Positions 1 through 8,333 of a stretch of DNA of 64,000 nt are shown piece after piece; the first letter of the stretch is position 1, and each line of letters starts with the position of its first letter. This DNA is from Ruegeria_C sp041537925. Lineage in GTDB: Bacteria; Pseudomonadota; Alphaproteobacteria; Rhodobacterales; Rhodobacteraceae. The stretch is taken from positions 62,001 through 126,000 of the forward strand of contig NZ_JBGOSH010000011.1 of assembly GCF_041537925.1 (NCBI RefSeq). Reading direction: 5' to 3'. Both the position numbers and the translations under genes were made by a program. The notes under the pieces are model-generated. The model was not told the DNA's origin. It did no database searches and saw only the letters and a program-made list of their open reading frames with translations.

Positions 1-674
1 TTGCGCATGGTCGAGAATCTTTTGGCAGTGCGCGGGATCGTCGTGTTACACCAGACGATCCGCAAGGGGGCCGAGCAGTTTGGGCGTCAGTTCGCCGGGA
101 CTATCAGATGCTGCTCCGCTGACCGGTTTGATGGTAAGTAGCGCCTCGACGAAGTCGTTATCACGAGCCAAGGTAAGAAAAACTGGCTTTGGCGGGCGGT
201 CGATCAAGACGGATTTATCCTGGACGTGCCGGTTCAGAGCCAGCGCACCACCAAAGCTGCCAGGCGATTGATGCGAAAGCTGCTCAAGCGGCAGGGAACT
301 GTCCCGCGCGTCTTGATCGCTCCCTCTCTTGACATTGCTGCGCAATGCATTGTCGGGCAAGTGACAAATTGCGCTCGCACGGGGCGGCGAGGCGTAGGAC
401 CATGCCGAATGTCGAGCATCAACCCCATACCGGCTTGAACAACCGAGCGGAGAACTCCCACCAGCCAACGCGACAACGAGAGAAGTTGGTGAAGAGGTTC
501 AACTCAGCAGGACACCTGCAACGCTTCGTACCCATCCACGACCCGGTAGCCTACCTGTTTCAGTTGCCCCGCCACGAAATGACATCAGTCGACTTTCGGG
601 AAATAGGGTCCCTTGCTGTGCAAACCCGGCGGGAAATTGCACAGGCCTCAGCTACTAATCGCAAGGTCGGTGGA
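1..674 (+). pseudogene. IS6-family transposase remnant, broken
   Basis: Reading in frame from base 1 gives a typical IS6/IS26-type DDE transposase core, cut at the left by the window edge. The block LDEVVI follows a TAG stop at 139-141 that replaces the Trp codon usual before the first catalytic Asp region. After the codons for PRVLI (to base 318) there are 44 bases where about 3 are expected, before the segment DKLRSHGAA resumes at 363 in another frame. The C-terminal part keeps NRAENSHQPTR, containing the catalytic Glu, and fades after about 674. So it carries one nonsense mutation plus a net 41-base insertion that shifts the frame. No terminal inverted repeat was recognised. The gene cannot make a working transposase; it marks past insertion activity next to core genes. 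Confidence 0.85.
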
Positions 675-843
675 ACTCGCTGGCTCACAGAATTTAAGTT
701 TATAGTGCCGACTATGTGCGCCAAGATCGGGCGTGGGTTGGTTATTGTCGGCCTTCTGGTGGCGTTTGAACGGGCGACTTTATCCCTTGGGCGCACTTTG
801 ATCGCATGCCTTTGAAGCCCAGTATGACTACCGCCGCAGTCTG
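675..843. other. Intergenic stretch after IS6 remnant
   Basis: No gene is supported here. It probably holds the decayed right end of the IS6 element, but I could not find a convincing terminal repeat. The DUF1674 gene ends at its right border. Confidence 0.4.
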
Positions 844-1026
844 TCAGAAATCGATCGCCAGCCCTTTGTTCTCCCAATCGCCATATCGCACGGGTTCCGG
901 CCCGTCACGTCCGCCCAACTCTTTGGGCCCCGGCTTGGCTTCGGTTTTAGCCAGACGGCGGCGTTCTTCTGCTTCGGCCAGTGCGCGCTGTGCGGCGGCG
1001 GGCAGGTCTTTGGGGGTTTCGCTCAT
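844..1026 (-). CDS. DUF1674 family protein (SdhAF4-like)
   Basis: A 60-residue protein with the hallmark C-terminal block of DUF1674, GRDGPEPVRYGDW followed by a terminal GLAIDF. The family includes mitochondrial SDHAF4, which helps the flavinated succinate dehydrogenase subunit during assembly; bacterial members are usually only annotated by domain, so this role is inferred. The N-terminal half is charged and probably disordered. I chose the ATG at 1026 because AAGGAAC lies a short distance upstream on the minus strand and the family block needs no more residues; a longer frame reaches 1128 but would overlap the rsmB start. It is divergent from rsmB, with a gap of about 90 bases that must hold both promoters. 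Confidence 0.85.
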   Translation of the reverse strand: MSETPKDLPAAAQRALAEAEERRRLAKTEAKPGPKELGGRDGPEPVRYGDWENKGLAIDF

Positions 1027-1117
1027 GGCCTGGGTTCCTTTCCGGTCTCGCCCTTGATATACGCCCGCCTCTGCCCGTGGCAATGCGGGCATTGCGTCAC
1101 AGATCAGGATCAGAGGC

Positions 1118-2377
1118 ATGAACGACACCGCGACACGGGCGCGCCAGAGCGCGGTTTACCTGCTGGATCAGATATTGGGCGAGCATCGGTTAATGTCGGA
1201 ATGTTTGGCGGCTGGCGCCCTGGACAAGCTGGCCGCCGAGGACCGCGCGCGGGCGCAGCGTCTGGCGTTGGACACGTTGCGCGGACTGGAGCGGGCCGAC
1301 CGGATGCTTAACAAGCATCTGCAGAAAAAACCGCCGCTGCCGGTACTGAACGCGTTGCGTCTGGGTGTCGTGGAACTGGCCCGGGGCGAGGCAGCGCATG
1401 GCGTGGTCAACGCGATGGTCGAGATCACCGCGCGCTCCCGCCGTCACGGGCGGCTCAAAGGGCTGGTCAACGCGGTATTGCGCAAAGTGGCAGTTGATAC
1501 GCCCAAGCACTGGGAGTTGCTGCGGGTGCCGCGGCTGCCGAAATGGCTGCGCACCCCGCTGGTGCAGGCCTGGGGTGCGGAAGCCGTGGCAGGCATGGAA
1601 CGGGCGCATTTTGCCGGCGCGCCGCTTGATCTGACGCTGAAAACCGGTGCCACAGCGCCTGAGGGTGCCCTATTGCCAACCGGATCTGTGCGGATAGACG
1701 GCCCGGTACAAGTGACGGCGCTTCCGGGATATGAAGCGGGTGATTGGTGGGTGCAGGATGCCGCCGCCGCTCTGTCCGCAAAGGTGTTGGCCGCACAGCC
1801 GGGGGAGGCGGTGCTGGATCTCTGCGCCGCTCCGGGTGGCAAGACGCTGCAACTGGCGGCACAGGGCGCAAACGTCACCGCGCTGGACCTTTCTGAGGCG
1901 CGGATGCGGCGGGTGCGCGAAAATCTCGGCCGCACCGGTCTGAGCGCCGAACTGGTCGTGGGTGACGCGCTGGAGCATGAGGGCAGTTATGACGCGATCC
2001 TGCTCGATGCGCCCTGTTCAGCCACTGGTACCATCCGGCGACACCCCGATCTGCCCCATGCCAAGGACGGCTCGGAATTTGGCGATCTGATCGCGCTCCA
2101 GGCGCAGATGCTATCCCATGCTCACACGCTGCTGAAACCCGGCGGACGGCTAGTCTATTGCACCTGCTCGCTGCTGCCGGATGAGGGCGAGGTGCAGATT
2201 GAGGAGGTGCTAGAGAAGTTCCCCGATCTGAGCGTGGACCGCGCAGCGCTTGATCTGCCAGGGGTCGAGCCCGGCTGGATGACGCAAGAGGGTGGGCTGC
2301 GCCTGCGTCCCGATTACTGGCCCGAGCGTGGCGGCATGGACGGGTTCTATATCGCCTGTCTGCGCAAAGCGGGCTGA
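1118..2377 (+). CDS. rsmB: 16S rRNA m5C methyltransferase RsmB-like
   Basis: A 419-residue SAM-dependent RNA cytosine-C5 methyltransferase of the RsmB/NOP2/Sun family. The N-terminal third (about residues 1-140) resembles the NusB-like RNA-binding domain of RsmB. The catalytic domain follows, with the SAM-binding motif DLCAAPGGKT, then DAPCSATGTIRRHPD and YCTCSL, which carry the two cysteines used by m5C methyltransferases. Length fits RsmB (about 430). The ATG at 1118 has an AGAGG ribosome binding site at 1112. The expected reaction is methylation of C967-type cytosine in 16S rRNA; specificity among RsmB relatives is inferred from the NusB-like domain. The heparinase-like gene follows on the same strand about 80 bases away. 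Confidence 0.9.
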   Translation: MNDTATRARQSAVYLLDQILGEHRLMSECLAAGALDKLAAEDRARAQRLALDTLRGLERADRMLNKHLQKKPPLPVLNALRLGVVELARGEAAHGVVNAMVEITARSRRHGRLKGLVNAVLRKVAVDTPKHWELLRVPRLPKWLRTPLVQAWGAEAVAGMERAHFAGAPLDLTLKTGATAPEGALLPTGSVRIDGPVQVTALPGYEAGDWWVQDAAAALSAKVLAAQPGEAVLDLCAAPGGKTLQLAAQGANVTALDLSEARMRRVRENLGRTGLSAELVVGDALEHEGSYDAILLDAPCSATGTIRRHPDLPHAKDGSEFGDLIALQAQMLSHAHTLLKPGGRLVYCTCSLLPDEGEVQIEEVLEKFPDLSVDRAALDLPGVEPGWMTQEGGLRLRPDYWPERGGMDGFYIACLRKAG

Positions 2378-2457
2378 GTGCGAGTTCGACGGTGACTTGC
2401 ATTGCCCGAACCGCTAAGCTCTGCGACAAACGCCAAAGAGCGTGAGAGGCAGTGACA

Positions 2458-4197
2458 ATGTCCAGTTCCGATACGATGGCGACCCGTTGGGCTCGGTTCC
2501 AGAACCGATTTTACGCGCGGCTGAGCCAGCGGCGCGCGGCAGTGACCGGATTCGTATCGCAGCCCGAACCGCGCACCGTCGGCGTGTTTGCCCGTGGACG
2601 GCAATTGCTGGCGGGCAATCTGCTTTTCGCTGGATATCTGGTCGAATCGCGCGACAGCGGGCTGTGGGAGGTCGCTTCGCCCAACCCGTCCTTCGACGAG
2701 GAACGGCATGGCTTTGCTTGGCTCGACGATCTTGCCGCCGTGGGCGATGTGCGGGCGCGGGCCAAGGCGCAGATCTGGCTCTGGGGCTGGATCGACCATC
2801 ACGGGCGGGGTCGCGGCCCGGGCTGGACGCCGGAACTGACCGGTCGGCGGGTGATTCGCTGGATCAACCACGCGCTCTTTCTGCTGCGCGGTGTCGAGCC
2901 GGAACAAAGCGATGCGTTCTTCCGCTCGCTGTCGCACCAGACCTGGTTTCTGGCCCGGCGCTGGAAATCCGCGCCGCCGGGACTGCCCCGCTTTGAGGCG
3001 CTGACAGGCCTGATTTATGCCTCGCTGGCGCTGGAGGGTTTGGAGGAATTGGCCGATCCGGCGATCCGCGCGCTGGGGCAGGAGTGCCGTAGCCAGATCG
3101 ATGCGCAGGGCGGGGTGCCCACGCGCAACCCCGAGGAATTGCTGGAAGTGTTCACGTTGCTGACCTGGGCGGCAGCGGCCCTTCAGGAGGCCGGGCGCGG
3201 TGTCGGTGCCGATCATGCGGCGGCCATCCTGCGCATTGCGCCCAGCCTGCGGACCTTGCGCCATAGCGATGGTGCTCTGGCCCGGTTTCATGGCGGCGGC
3301 AGCGGAATCGAAGGCCGGCTGGACCACGCGCTGGCGGCAAGCCAGACCAAGCCGACGCCCTTTGACCGGTTGGCGATGGGCTTTGCCCGTCTTGCGGGCG
3401 GGCGCACCAGCGTGATTGTCGATGCAAGCCCGCCACCTTCGAGGCGTGCCTCGTACAAGGCGCATGCCTCGACACTGGCGTTCGAACTGACCTCGGGCCG
3501 CCGCCCTCTGATCGTGAATTGCGGGGCGGGCGACAGCTATGGTCCTGAATGGCGGCGTGCCGGGCGGGCAACACCCTCACATTCGACTCTGTGTCTGGAC
3601 GGCTATTCCAGCGCGCGGCTGGCTGAGCCCGAACGCGGCACCAGCAACGAAGCGCTGATCTCTGCCCCGCGCGACGTTGTGGTCGAAATGTCAGACCTGT
3701 CCGACGGGGTGCGGTTTCAGGGCGGGCATGACGGCTATGATGCGGTGTTCGGCCTGACCCATGCCCGAACGCTAGAACTGTCGTTCGATGGTCGCGGGCT
3801 GACCGGCGAGGACATGCTGCTCGCTATGAGCGACCCGGCCAAGCGGCGTTTCGACAAGGCGATGGATGCCGCGCAGCTTGCGGGAATCGGCTTTGACGTC
3901 AGGCTGCACCTGCATCCGGACGTGGATGCGGCGGTCGATCTGGGTGGCGCAGCGGTGTCGATGGCGCTGAAAAGTGGCGAGATCTGGGTTTTCCGGCATG
4001 ACGGGCAGCATAAATTGGCTTTGGCCCCAAGCGTTTATCTGGAAAAAGGTCGTCTGAAGCCGCGCGCGACAAAACAGATCGTTCTATCCGGGCGCGCAAT
4101 GGGGTATGCGACGCGCATCCGGTGGACGCTGAGCAAGGCGCAGGACACTGCGATTGCCATTCGCGACCTAAACCGGGATGAGCCGCAATTCGACTGA
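2458..4197 (+). CDS. Heparinase II/III family protein
   Basis: A protein of about 579 residues. The N-terminal half is rich in Trp, Arg and Leu and fits the alpha-helical toroid part of heparinase II/III-like proteins; the C-terminal half (from about residue 320) has the beta-rich domain with HASTLAFEL, GRRPLIVNCGA and HSTLCLDG, typical of the family. No signal peptide is visible, so a cytoplasmic location is possible, and the true substrate is unknown; the genuine enzymes are polysaccharide lyases. In roseobacters such a gene commonly sits between rsmB and purH, which suggests a core function. The ATG at 2458 is chosen over an in-frame GTG at 2452 because GAGAGG at 2444-2449 is spaced correctly only for the ATG. 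It ends 22 bases before the purH start. Confidence 0.85.
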   Translation: MSSSDTMATRWARFQNRFYARLSQRRAAVTGFVSQPEPRTVGVFARGRQLLAGNLLFAGYLVESRDSGLWEVASPNPSFDEERHGFAWLDDLAAVGDVRARAKAQIWLWGWIDHHGRGRGPGWTPELTGRRVIRWINHALFLLRGVEPEQSDAFFRSLSHQTWFLARRWKSAPPGLPRFEALTGLIYASLALEGLEELADPAIRALGQECRSQIDAQGGVPTRNPEELLEVFTLLTWAAAALQEAGRGVGADHAAAILRIAPSLRTLRHSDGALARFHGGGSGIEGRLDHALAASQTKPTPFDRLAMGFARLAGGRTSVIVDASPPPSRRASYKAHASTLAFELTSGRRPLIVNCGAGDSYGPEWRRAGRATPSHSTLCLDGYSSARLAEPERGTSNEALISAPRDVVVEMSDLSDGVRFQGGHDGYDAVFGLTHARTLELSFDGRGLTGEDMLLAMSDPAKRRFDKAMDAAQLAGIGFDVRLHLHPDVDAAVDLGGAAVSMALKSGEIWVFRHDGQHKLALAPSVYLEKGRLKPRATKQIVLSGRAMGYATRIRWTLSKAQDTAIAIRDLNRDEPQFD

Positions 4198-4219
4198 TCC
4201 GCAAGAGGACCAAGACCAT

Positions 4220-5809
4220 ATGACCGACCTTTACCCCGTGCGCCGCGCGCTGCTGTCCGTATCCGATAAGACCGGACTGATCGAATTGGGAAAGGCGCTG
4301 TCGGCGCAGGGTGTAGAATTGCTCAGCACCGGCGGATCGGCGAAGACCCTGCGCAAGGCGGGGTTGAACGTGCGCGACGTGGCCGAGGTCACCGGCTTCC
4401 CCGAGATGATGGATGGCCGTGTCAAGACGCTGCATCCGATGGTGCATGGCGGGCTGCTGGCGTTGCGCGACAATGACGCCCATGTGGCCGCGATGGATGA
4501 ACACGGGATCGGCGCGATCGACCTGTTGGTGGTGAATCTCTACCCGTTCGAGGAAACCGTCGCCAAGGGTGCCGATTATGACACCTGCATCGAGAACATC
4601 GACATTGGCGGCCCGGCCATGATCCGCGCGGCGGCCAAAAACCACGCTTTCGTCAACGTGGTGGTGGATGTCGAGGATTACGACACGCTGCTGGCAGAGC
4701 TTGCGGCCAATGACGGCCAGACGTCGTATGCCTTCCGGCAGGCACTGGCCCAGAATGCCTATGCCCGCACCGCCGCCTATGACGCCGCCGTGTCGAACTG
4801 GATGGCGGGCGCGCTGAAACTGCAGGCCCCGCGCCGTCGCGCGGTGGCGGGCAAGCTTGCGCAGACCCTGCGCTATGGCGAGAACCCGCATCAGGAGGCC
4901 GCGTTTTACCTCGATGGCTCCGCTCGCGCAGGCGTCGCTACGGCGCGTCAGGTGCAGGGCAAGGAGCTGAGCTATAACAACATCAACGACACCGATGCAG
5001 CGTTTGAATTGGTATCCGAGTTTGATCCCGCCGACGGCCCCGCCGTTGCTATCATCAAACACGCCAACCCCTGCGGCGTGGCACGTGGCGCGACCCTGAA
5101 AGAGGCCTATCAGAAGGCGTTCGACTGCGATCGCACCTCGGCATTTGGGGGCATCATCGCGCTGAACATGTCGCTGGACGCCGATACTGCCCGCGAGATT
5201 GTGCAAATCTTTACTGAGGTGGTGATCGCACCGGGTGCCTCGGAGGAAGCAGTTGAGGTGTTTGCTGCCAAGAAAAACCTGCGCCTTCTGCTGACCGATG
5301 GACTGCCCGACCCGCAGGACAGCGCGTTCACCACCCGTCAGGTGTCAGGCGGCATGCTGGTGCAGGACAAGGATGTGGGCCACCGCGACATGGGTGACCT
5401 GAAAGTGGTGACCCAAAACGCTCCGACCAAGGAGCAGATGGCCGATCTGCTCTTTGCCTGGAAAGTGGCGAAACATGTCAAATCCAACGCCATCGTCTAT
5501 GTGAAGGATGGCCAGACTGTGGGTGTCGGCGCGGGCCAGATGAGCCGGTTGGACAGCGCCACCATCGCAGGAGTCAAGGCACAGCGCATGGCTGAGGCAC
5601 TGGACCTGCCGGTTAGTCTTGCCACAGGGTCCGCCGTGGCCTCGGACGCGTTCTTTCCCTTTGCTGACGGGTTGCTGGAGGCCGCCGCAAACGGCGCGAC
5701 CTGCGTGATCCAGCCCGGCGGGTCGATGCGCGATGACGAAGTAATCAAGGCCGCGGACGAGGCTGGTCTGGCCATGGTGTTCACCGGTATGCGGCATTTC
5801 CGTCACTGA
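4220..5809 (+). CDS. purH: Bifunctional AICAR formyltransferase / IMP cyclohydrolase
   Basis: A 529-residue protein, the normal PurH length, catalysing the last two steps of de novo IMP synthesis in the cytoplasm. The N-terminal MGS-like IMP cyclohydrolase domain has SVSDKTGL, STGGSAKTL, VTGFPEMMDGRVKTLHP and NLYPFEETV. The C-terminal formyltransferase domain has LRYGENPHQ, KHANPCGVA and the end YTGMRHFRH-like segment FTGMRHFRH. The start at 4220 (beginning MTDLYPVRRALLS) matches the family; an upstream in-frame ATG at 4178 would overlap the heparinase gene and add 14 unneeded residues. The stop codon overlaps the lspA start as TGATG, so lspA translation is probably coupled to it. Confidence 0.97.
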   Translation: MTDLYPVRRALLSVSDKTGLIELGKALSAQGVELLSTGGSAKTLRKAGLNVRDVAEVTGFPEMMDGRVKTLHPMVHGGLLALRDNDAHVAAMDEHGIGAIDLLVVNLYPFEETVAKGADYDTCIENIDIGGPAMIRAAAKNHAFVNVVVDVEDYDTLLAELAANDGQTSYAFRQALAQNAYARTAAYDAAVSNWMAGALKLQAPRRRAVAGKLAQTLRYGENPHQEAAFYLDGSARAGVATARQVQGKELSYNNINDTDAAFELVSEFDPADGPAVAIIKHANPCGVARGATLKEAYQKAFDCDRTSAFGGIIALNMSLDADTAREIVQIFTEVVIAPGASEEAVEVFAAKKNLRLLLTDGLPDPQDSAFTTRQVSGGMLVQDKDVGHRDMGDLKVVTQNAPTKEQMADLLFAWKVAKHVKSNAIVYVKDGQTVGVGAGQMSRLDSATIAGVKAQRMAEALDLPVSLATGSAVASDAFFPFADGLLEAAANGATCVIQPGGSMRDDEVIKAADEAGLAMVFTGMRHFRH

Positions 5810-6297
5810 TGCTGGGCGCACGTGTCATATGGGCGGCCCTGGCGGCCTTCTTGCTAGACCAGTTCAGCAAGTACTGGGTGGTGCATGTGATGGAGGTGGA
5901 CCGGCTGGGTGGCATCGATGTGCTGCCACCAATCCTGAACTTCCGCTATGGCGAAAATCGAGGTATCAATTTCGGGCTGTTTCAGGGCGATAGCGACGCC
6001 TCGCGCTGGGTGCTGATCGGATTGTCCTTCCTGATCTGCGCGGGGGTGCTGTTGTGGCTGCGCCGAGCGCCGGGTGGCTGGATCACCCAGGTCAGCGCCG
6101 GTCTGCTGATCGGGGGCGCGCTAGGCAATGTGGTGGACCGACTTCTTTATGGCTATGTGCTGGATTTCCTGAACATGTCGTGCTGCGGGTTCAATAACCC
6201 GTTCGTCTTCAACATCGCGGATGTGTTCATCTTCGCCGGGGCCTTTGGGCTGATCCTGTTCGATGGCACGAAAAAATCGCCGAAAAACGCCTCGTGA
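5809..6297 (+). CDS. lspA: Lipoprotein signal peptidase II
   Basis: A 162-residue inner-membrane aspartyl protease that cleaves prolipoprotein signal peptides after lipid addition. Four hydrophobic segments are visible. Family motifs are DQFSKYWV near the start, NRGINFGLF, GALGNVVDRL with the first catalytic Asp, and FNIADVFIFAG with the second. The start overlaps the purH stop, which suggests co-translation. A lipoprotein gene (DUF3035) follows 51 bases downstream, so product and processing enzyme are made side by side. Confidence 0.96.
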   Translation: MLGARVIWAALAAFLLDQFSKYWVVHVMEVDRLGGIDVLPPILNFRYGENRGINFGLFQGDSDASRWVLIGLSFLICAGVLLWLRRAPGGWITQVSAGLLIGGALGNVVDRLLYGYVLDFLNMSCCGFNNPFVFNIADVFIFAGAFGLILFDGTKKSPKNAS

Positions 6298-6348
6298 CGC
6301 GGTGCGGCAAATGGGCTACAACACCGGCCAAACAGGCAGGAGGTGACC

Positions 6349-6864
6349 ATGCGGGGACCGCTGGGCGCGATCATGATTGCAGGTGTTTTCGCTCTGTCGG
6401 CATGTGCCGACAAGGGGCTGCGTGTCCTTCGCGCGCCTGGTCCGGGGCCGGATGAGTTCGCCGTTCTGCCGGTCAAGCCGCTGACTGCACCGCAAGATTA
6501 CGCGGTTCTGCCCGCGCCCACGCCGGGCGGAGCGAACTTGACCGACCCGACGCCGGTGGCCGATGCGGTCGAGGCGCTGGGTGGCAGGGCCTCTGCGCTG
6601 CAGCCGGGCGCTGTGCCATCCTCGGATGCTGCTCTGGTGAGGACGGCGGGACGCTATGGCGTGCCCGCCAACACCCGTGAGGTTCTGGCACAGGAGGATG
6701 CTGATTTCCGCCGCCGCAAAGGACGTCTGGCCAATATCCGGCTGTTCAAGGTGGATCGCTACGGCGAAGTCTATGACAAACAGGCGATTAACCCCTATGC
6801 CGCCGAAGATGCGTTTCGCCGGGCCGGGCGCGAAACCCCCTCGGCGCCGCCTGAAGATCGTTAA
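6349..6864 (+). CDS. DUF3035 family lipoprotein
   Basis: A 171-residue predicted lipoprotein. The N terminus is a short signal sequence ending in a lipobox-like LSAC at about residues 18-21, so the mature protein would begin at the Cys. The mature part includes AVLPVKPL, LPAPTPGG and FRRRKGRL, then KVDRYGEVYDKQ, and fits the DUF3035 family of Rhodobacterales and relatives, a family without known function. The ATG at 6349 follows CAGGAGG at 6337-6343; an in-frame GTG inside this site is rejected. It lies just behind lspA, the enzyme that would process it, and is probably in the same transcript. Confidence 0.88.
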   Translation: MRGPLGAIMIAGVFALSACADKGLRVLRAPGPGPDEFAVLPVKPLTAPQDYAVLPAPTPGGANLTDPTPVADAVEALGGRASALQPGAVPSSDAALVRTAGRYGVPANTREVLAQEDADFRRRKGRLANIRLFKVDRYGEVYDKQAINPYAAEDAFRRAGRETPSAPPEDR

Positions 6865-6891
6865 GAATTCTCAATTTTCTGCCATCGCCGC

Positions 6892-6919
6892 TTGATCCCG
6901 CGTCATTGCACCGTAGGTT
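6892..6919 (+). promoter_or_regulatory. Possible sigma-70-type promoter before the M16 pair
   Basis: TTGATC at 6892-6897 and TAGGTT at 6914-6919 are separated by 16 bases. This resembles housekeeping promoters of alphaproteobacteria and lies in the 128-base gap between the DUF3035 gene and the first M16 gene. Only a sequence match supports it. Confidence 0.4.
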
Positions 6920-6992
6920 GTGCGCAAGTTGGAACACATGGCTGGGCCGGGCGGATGCCGCTTGAAGATTCATGCCAGATGGAGGACACCCG

Positions 6993-8333
6993 ATGATACG
7001 TTCCCTTGTTGGCGGGGCCGCGATGATGCTGATGCTGCCGGTCTGGGCAAGCGCCGAAACCGAGGCCGTGACCACATTCTCGCTGGATAACGGGATGGAT
7101 GTGGTTGTGGTCGAGGATCACCGTGCGCCGGTCGTGCAGCACATGGTCTGGTACCGCGCCGGGTCCGCGGACGAGCCGGTTGGATCGTCGGGCGTGGCGC
7201 ATTTTTTGGAACATCTGCTTTTCAAGGCGACCGACACGCTTGAATCGGGTGAGTTATCCGCGACCGTGGCCGCCAATGGCGGGCAGGACAATGCCTTCAC
7301 CTCGTTCGATTACACCGCCTATTATCAGCGCGTTGCTGCGGACCGTCTGGATCTGATGATGCAGATGGAAGCGGACCGGATGCGCAACATCCGCCTGACC
7401 GAGCGTGACATCGAGACCGAGCGCGACGTGATCCTCGAAGAGCGCAACCAGCGCACCGAGAATAACCCCCGCGCGCTGTTCGGTGAGCAGTTGCGGGCGG
7501 CGCAGTATCTCAACCATCGCTACGGAGTGCCGATTATCGGCTGGCGGCATGAGATGGAAGAGCTGGATATGGACGACGCGCTGTCGTTTTATCAGACCTA
7601 TTATGCACCAAATAACGCCATCCTTGTGGTGACCGGCGATGTCGATCCCGAAGAGGTGCGCGCGCTGGCCGAAAAGCACTATGGCGCGATCCCGGCCAAT
7701 CCCGACCTGCCCGAGCGCCTGCGCTCGCAGGAACCGCCGCATACCGCCGCGCGGCGGCTGACCTACAAGGACCCGCGCGTGGCACAGCCCTATGTGCAGC
7801 GCAGCTACCTCGCACCCGAGCGCAATCCTGGCGACCAGAAAACCGCAGCGGCGCTGTATCTGCTCTCCGAACTGCTGGGCGGCGGCACCACCTCTTATCT
7901 GAATGAGACGCTGCAATTCGATCAGAAAAAGGCCGTTTACGCGGGCGCATCTTATGGTGGCGTGTCCTTGGATGACACCGCCTTCAACCTGTTCGTGGTC
8001 CCGTCCGAAGGCGTCTCCCTGCAGGAGGCAGAGGATGCGATGGATCAGGCCGTGGCCGATTTCCTCGCTGCTGGCGTCAACCAGGAGGATCTGGACCGGA
8101 TCAAGATGCAGCTGCGTGCGGCACAGGTCTACACCCGCGACAATGTGGATGGGATCGGTAATCGCTATGGCCGTGCGCTGGCCAGCGGGCTGACGGTTCA
8201 GGATGTGCAGGACTGGCCGGACGTGTTGCAGGCCGTGACCGGCGAAGAGATCATCGCGGCGGCGCGCGAGGTCTTCCAACCCGAAATCTCGGTCACCGGC
8301 TGGCTGATGCGCGATGAGGAGGTCACCCAATGA
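6993..8333 (+). CDS. M16 zinc peptidase, catalytic subunit type
   Basis: A 446-residue exported protein of the insulinase/pitrilysin M16 family. A signal peptide covers about residues 1-24 (ending near WASAET). The inverted zinc motif HFLEH lies at about residues 70-74, with a downstream acidic cluster including ILEERNQRTE that supplies the third ligand, so this member should be active. The N-terminal peptidase and C-terminal inactive lobes both appear present at normal length. The ATG at 6993 follows GGAGG at 6981-6985. It overlaps the next M16 gene by ATGA, and such pairs usually form a periplasmic heterodimer in which only one partner has the zinc site. The substrate is unknown. Confidence 0.93.
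   Translation: MIRSLVGGAAMMLMLPVWASAETEAVTTFSLDNGMDVVVVEDHRAPVVQHMVWYRAGSADEPVGSSGVAHFLEHLLFKATDTLESGELSATVAANGGQDNAFTSFDYTAYYQRVAADRLDLMMQMEADRMRNIRLTERDIETERDVILEERNQRTENNPRALFGEQLRAAQYLNHRYGVPIIGWRHEMEELDMDDALSFYQTYYAPNNAILVVTGDVDPEEVRALAEKHYGAIPANPDLPERLRSQEPPHTAARRLTYKDPRVAQPYVQRSYLAPERNPGDQKTAAALYLLSELLGGGTTSYLNETLQFDQKKAVYAGASYGGVSLDDTAFNLFVVPSEGVSLQEAEDAMDQAVADFLAAGVNQEDLDRIKMQLRAAQVYTRDNVDGIGNRYGRALASGLTVQDVQDWPDVLQAVTGEEIIAAAREVFQPEISVTGWLMRDEEVTQ

Noticed and set aside
3899..5206. Long minus-strand frame of 435 codons
   Set aside because: It lies fully antisense to the heparinase-like and purH genes and has no family resemblance; it is a product of high GC.
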